From an uncultured Sulfurovum sp. (GTDB taxonomy: Bacteria > Campylobacterota > Campylobacteria > Campylobacterales > Sulfurovaceae), in assembly GCA_947311605.1 (NCBI GenBank), contig CAMZLC010000170.1:1-9360 (forward strand): a DNA stretch of 9,360 nt, in the 5' to 3' direction. The notes below the pieces were generated by a model. The model was not told where the DNA came from and ran no database searches. It was given only the letters and a program-made list of their open reading frames with translations. The position numbers and the translations under genes were made by a program. Positions 6,640 through 9,360 of the stretch are shown in pieces (positions within the stretch are counted from its first letter, which is position 1; each line of letters begins with the position of its first letter).

Positions 6640-7865
6640 AGAAAATAGTTTTTTACCTGGCGGCATATGTAGCAGCAACTGCAATCTTGGCTGCGGGGTC
6701 AATGGAGGAGTTGATGGATTCCTGTGAAAAGAAACTTGATATGCAGGCATGTTATAAGGCTGCAATAGTATACCAGAATGATGGAGATGTGGTGGCAGCC
6801 AAGTCTTTATTGGAAATCTCTTGTGCTGGTGGTATCTCAAAAGCCTGCGATGCACTCAAGTCTCCAAAAAAAGAAGCACAGGTTTCGACCCATCATACTA
6901 AACAGTATGATGGGAAGGTAGACGGAAAACTGCAATCAGATATAGATCATGACGGCAAGTTGGAGACCATTGCCTGGAGGAAAACTTCTTCTGCGGAACT
7001 GGGTGACTATTATCAGCTTGTAGTCATAGATGATACTGGTGCTGTTCTCTGGGAGGGTCCTCGAAAAGCTGATGACACGGATCCTTTGATATTTTTTTCC
7101 TTGGATACGGGGGTTTCTCTTCCTCAGATCATGGCGGATTTTGATCTCGATGGTAATGTGGAACTTTTAGCGCCTATGGCACAGAGCGATGTTTCTCCCA
7201 CCTGCTATCGTAAGCTCAGGTGGCGAGGAGACCACTTTGAGCCTTTGCTGCAGAGTGCATTGATGTTTGATATTGATAGCGATAACCGTTTTGTCTGGAG
7301 ACAGGTTACGGGAGCGGGGGGAACCTGGGTATCTAAGCTCTCTCGTACCAAGGAGGGAGAGGTCGCAGCCGAGATAACTTCGATGAGGGATTATGGCGGT
7401 GTGGATATGGGAGAGCTGGTCATCGTATTTGATAAAAAAGGCGCGACGGTCAAGCGGGTACTGAGGCCGCCGGCAAAGGTCGGCGGCGATACTGCGACAT
7501 CGCCATTTTCAGGGAGTGCTTCGGAAGCTGAGGCGACTCCTCCTCCGCCAAGTCGAAACCCTGATGCATATCGGGCCAGAATCAGCCGTCGTGATCACTA
7601 TAACTCTCGCGGAACAAGACTGAGAAAAATGAAAGATATTTTGAGACAGGAGCGGGCAAACTACTACAAGCACGGCGGGGATAAAGAGGATCAGCGAGAC
7701 CGCTATTTCTCATCCTTGAAAAACAGACGCATCATGGGTCGTATGCATATAGAACCTGTGGGAATAAGCTATGCTGCACTGGACAATGTGATACGCTACG
7801 GTACACCACTTTTGGAAATTACTGTTTCTGGAAGTGCACTAAAGATCCGCCTATTAAAACGATAA
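6636..7865 (+). CDS. Exported protein with Sel1/Hcp-like Cys segment, FG-GAP-like region and basic C-terminal domain
   Basis: The 409-residue protein starts with a signal peptide (MKKIVFYLAAYVAATAILAA, residues 1-20). There is no lipobox cysteine, so it is probably a soluble periplasmic or secreted protein. Residues 28-74 hold paired cysteines (C30/C39 and C63/C71) around helix-turn-helix sequence, resembling one Sel1-like repeat of the Hcp type, where each pair forms a disulfide. Residues 100-270 carry DxDxDG motifs at 102-106 (DIDHDG) and 168-172 (DFDLDG), with a related DIDSDN at 212-217. These are typical of calcium-binding FG-GAP/VCBS-like blades, though too few are seen for a full propeller. 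A Pro/Ser/Ala linker (about 286-311) leads to a basic domain (312-409, with YRARISRRDHYNSRGTRLRK) that looks conserved but that I cannot name. The start is fixed by AAGGAG 7 bases upstream. The next gene begins 11 bases after the stop. An extracytoplasmic partner of the giant protein is a reasonable inference; no enzymatic motif is visible. Confidence 0.85.
   Translation: MKKIVFYLAAYVAATAILAAGSMEELMDSCEKKLDMQACYKAAIVYQNDGDVVAAKSLLEISCAGGISKACDALKSPKKEAQVSTHHTKQYDGKVDGKLQSDIDHDGKLETIAWRKTSSAELGDYYQLVVIDDTGAVLWEGPRKADDTDPLIFFSLDTGVSLPQIMADFDLDGNVELLAPMAQSDVSPTCYRKLRWRGDHFEPLLQSALMFDIDSDNRFVWRQVTGAGGTWVSKLSRTKEGEVAAEITSMRDYGGVDMGELVIVFDKKGATVKRVLRPPAKVGGDTATSPFSGSASEAEATPPPPSRNPDAYRARISRRDHYNSRGTRLRKMKDILRQERANYYKHGGDKEDQRDRYFSSLKNRRIMGRMHIEPVGISYAALDNVIRYGTPLLEITVSGSALKIRLLKR
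7466..7487 (+). other. GC-rich intragenic hairpin with AAAG loop
   Basis: GCCGCCGGC (7466-7474) pairs with GTCGGCGGC (7479-7487). The stem is nine pairs with one G-T wobble, closed by an AAAG loop. It lies inside the 409-aa gene, at the end of the FG-GAP-like region, encoding PPAKVGG. No T-run follows, so it is not a classic terminator. It may slow translation between domains or be a coincidence of Pro/Ala/Gly codons. Confidence 0.55.
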
Positions 7866-7876
7866 AAGGATGAGAG

Positions 7877-8809
7877 ATGTCAAAAAAGAAAGAGAAGGTG
7901 CTTATGGAGTGGGAGGTATCGGCACCGGTGCTAAAAAACAAACTGTTCTGGTACCAACTGGCCGTTGTGTCAGGTTCAGGCGCACTTTTTGTATTGCTGT
8001 TGCTGCTAGGGCTCAATCTCTACGAGAGGCACTGGGAGCAGATTCCTGATTCTCTGACAGTAGGGGGAGTTTTGTTTGCGGGTATGTATATTTCTTTTGG
8101 TCTGATTGCACTTGCGATGTTTTTTCGGGGATCTGTGACACGCTATGTGCTGTCGTATTCTGGCATCTACCAATACACACTCCAGCGAAGGAGCAAGCTG
8201 TTTCAGTGGCTTGGTCTGCTGGGCATACTGTCTGGGAAGTCGGCAGGATACACGGCTGCTGGTGCCTCTATGTTGGCTGATGCTAGAAGTACTGTGTATG
8301 TAGAGTGGAGTGAGGTGTGTTGCACAGAGGTATCCTCTGGCTCTCATGAGATTATGTTGCGTGACGAATGGCATACCAAAATGCAGGTTTTTTGTCCTCA
8401 AGAAAAATGTGAAAAGATATTAGGGATCATCCAATCAAAAGTGAAAAGGGAAAAAGATCCTGTTGCGAAAAATACGCCAGAATCAATGACATTTTTGCAT
8501 AAAATACTTTTTACACTTTTTGGGGTAATATTTGGTATTTTTCTGCTTCCATCATTGCCTGTACCGGTGGTACCGCTGTTTAGCCTCATCATGCTGCTTA
8601 TTTTTTTGCTAGCACTGTGGTCAGATGGGAAAAAGGGGAGAGTGGCGGCACTGGCGGTACTTTTGCTTGCCATAGGCCTACCTGCTATATCGGCAGTGGC
8701 TGGAGGTGTGTCGTATCAGAAAGATGGGGCTGCCTATGCATTGGTTATAGAGGTAGTACTCTATTTCTATTTTGCTTTTGTGGCCTATCTTAGACTGAGG
8801 AGACAGTAG
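7877..8809 (+). CDS. Multi-pass membrane protein of unknown function with a soluble loop
   Basis: The 310-residue protein has about six hydrophobic helices: 23-48, 61-83, 209-227, 229-248, 255-277 and 285-306. Between helices two and three lies a roughly 125-residue hydrophilic region (84-208). It has beta-like stretches (RYVLSYSGIYQYTL, STVYVEWSEVCC) and a C-terminal amphipathic helix, an arrangement that recalls PH-like domains in bacterial membrane proteins; this is only a pattern-level guess. The basic N-terminus (MSKKKEK) favours a cytoplasmic N-end by the positive-inside rule. With an even helix count, the loop would also face the cytoplasm. AAGGA at 7866-7870 is the ribosome site. An ATG at 7870 is out of frame and is not the start. 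The gene begins 11 bases after the upstream stop, and its TAG abuts the next ATG, so co-translation is likely. No transporter or enzyme motif is recognised. It could anchor or signal for the two exported proteins encoded around it. Confidence 0.85.
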   Translation: MSKKKEKVLMEWEVSAPVLKNKLFWYQLAVVSGSGALFVLLLLLGLNLYERHWEQIPDSLTVGGVLFAGMYISFGLIALAMFFRGSVTRYVLSYSGIYQYTLQRRSKLFQWLGLLGILSGKSAGYTAAGASMLADARSTVYVEWSEVCCTEVSSGSHEIMLRDEWHTKMQVFCPQEKCEKILGIIQSKVKREKDPVAKNTPESMTFLHKILFTLFGVIFGIFLLPSLPVPVVPLFSLIMLLIFLLALWSDGKKGRVAALAVLLLAIGLPAISAVAGGVSYQKDGAAYALVIEVVLYFYFAFVAYLRLRRQ

Positions 8810-9283
8810 ATGAAAAAATGGATACAGATTTTATGGCTGACGATGTGGCTGCCATTCTCTATATGGGGAGGCTTCCTTCCGATGGGACAGTACAGTAATA
8901 CCAAATTTCATTTTTCATTTGGCTATCCTGGGCATATCTTCTTGGAAAAGCAGGAGCCGGACGCAGGTGATGGTGTAGTATTAAAAGGCAGAGACGGCTT
9001 GGAATGCCGTGTATATGGTGCATGGATGATGGAGAGTCCGAAGGAGAACTATCGCCATGCCTTGCAGTGGGAAAAAGAAGCAGGAAGCCAGATCACCTAT
9101 ACTGTATACAAAAAAGGATGGTATGTTATCTCCGGGATTCTTAAAGGTGGTGACACTATTTTTTATCAAAGGACGCAATTTCACAAAGAGTTCGGTGTGA
9201 CTATGCGGTGGGTCTATCGTATCCGAGACAAGGCACGCTATGATGACTTGGTCTCAGAGATACTGAAGAGGTTTCGCTTTTAG
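8810..9283 (+). CDS. Small exported protein of unknown function, possibly PsbP/Mog1-like fold
   Basis: The 157-residue protein begins with a signal-like segment (MKKWIQILWLTMWLPFSIWG, residues 1-20). The mature part shows alternating beta strands: KFHFSFGYPGHIFLE (32-46), a Gly-Asp turn with GVVLKGRDGLECRVYGAW (55-72), TYTVYKKGWYVISGIL (96-111) and IFYQRTQF (117-124). It ends in a helix (YDDLVSEILKRFRF). The pattern of strand, F-x-F-x-YP motif, short helix and closing helix with a final aromatic resembles small PsbP/Mog1-like or similar exported domains; I infer this from pattern only. It has a single cysteine (C66), so no internal disulfide. GAGGAG at about 8797-8802 precedes the start, which directly abuts the upstream stop (TAGATG), indicating tight coupling. 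It is the last gene of the plus-strand cluster. Confidence 0.8.
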   Translation: MKKWIQILWLTMWLPFSIWGGFLPMGQYSNTKFHFSFGYPGHIFLEKQEPDAGDGVVLKGRDGLECRVYGAWMMESPKENYRHALQWEKEAGSQITYTVYKKGWYVISGILKGGDTIFYQRTQFHKEFGVTMRWVYRIRDKARYDDLVSEILKRFRF

Positions 9284-9360
9284 CTCTCCCTGTGCAGCAG
9301 GTAGGGATTCCTCTGTGCGGTAGGCATGATATCCAGATATTGGATATTGACATGTTTCGG
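9280..9360 (-). CDS. Possible C-terminus of a convergent gene (partial)
   Basis: On the minus strand a frame is open from the window edge (9360) to TAA at 9282-9280. It encodes 26 residues including VNIQYLDIMPTAQRNPYLLH. Its stop would overlap the plus-strand stop by four bases, a common convergent layout, and no other gene-like frame or terminator occupies the space. The peptide resembles nothing I can name. The plus strand is also open in the complementary register over the same bases, so the call is weak. Confidence 0.28.
   Translation of the reverse strand, partial: PKHVNIQYLDIMPTAQRNPYLLHRES

Noticed and set aside
7870..7875. ATG at 7870 as an alternative start for the membrane protein
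   Set aside because: It is seven bases upstream and out of frame with the gene; the ATG at 7877 has AAGGA at proper spacing.
8006..8401. Minus-strand open frame (131 codons) opposite the membrane protein gene
   Set aside because: The composition is typical of an antisense shadow (His/Arg/Thr-rich, no domain) and the plus-strand gene has a clear start, ribosome site and membrane helices.
9329..9347. Inverted repeat ATATCC/GGATAT with a seven-base spacer as a terminator
   Set aside because: The stem is short and AT-rich, no T-run follows on either strand, and it lies within a possible minus-strand coding frame.
1..9360. CRISPR arrays, tRNA or rRNA genes, or known phage/defence genes
   Set aside because: No regularly spaced repeats, tRNA cloverleaf sequences or rRNA-like segments were seen, and none of the proteins shows nuclease, helicase or phage-structural motifs.

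Overview
The window is a one-directional, moderately AT-rich bacterial region. It carries the tail of an insertion sequence, one very large gene, three smaller genes packed closely behind it, and possibly the end of a convergent gene. Clear Shine-Dalgarno sites, Lys/Glu-rich proteins, and a cysteine-paired Sel1-like segment recalling the Hcp proteins of Helicobacter and relatives suggest a Campylobacterota member (Sulfurovum/Sulfurimonas-like). This is an inference: no universal marker gene is present.

Layout. Positions 1-126 hold the last 41 codons of a gene that resembles the C-terminus of IS256/Mutator-family transposases. The bases that follow, to about 172, look like that element's right end. 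Immediately after (frame open from 127, first ATG at 199) runs a 2117-codon gene. It encodes a modular protein with an N-terminal helical region, several Ig/PKD-like beta-sandwich domains, low-complexity linkers, a Cys-loop segment, three TPR-like units in a long charged helical stretch, a six-cysteine domain and a small C-terminal beta domain. It shows no signal peptide although the content looks extracytoplasmic. The open frame also runs back to the IS end, so the gene has probably lost its true 5' end to the insertion.

Positions 6553-6635 are a short gap with a strong Shine-Dalgarno site and a possible 16-codon leader ORF whose stop overlaps the next start. Three genes follow with gaps of 11 and 0 bases: a 409-aa exported protein (Hcp/Sel1-like Cys segment, FG-GAP/VCBS-like DxDxDG motifs, basic C-terminal domain), a 310-aa membrane protein with about six membrane helices and a soluble loop, and a 157-aa exported protein. 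The end of the window may hold the C-terminus of a minus-strand gene overlapping the last stop by four bases.

Working together. The close spacing and shared extracytoplasmic or membrane character suggest one envelope-located functional unit: a giant scaffold or binding protein, an exported FG-GAP-type partner, a membrane protein and a small periplasmic protein. None of the four can be assigned a biochemical function from sequence alone. This uncharacterised envelope gene set is the best candidate in the window for something undescribed.
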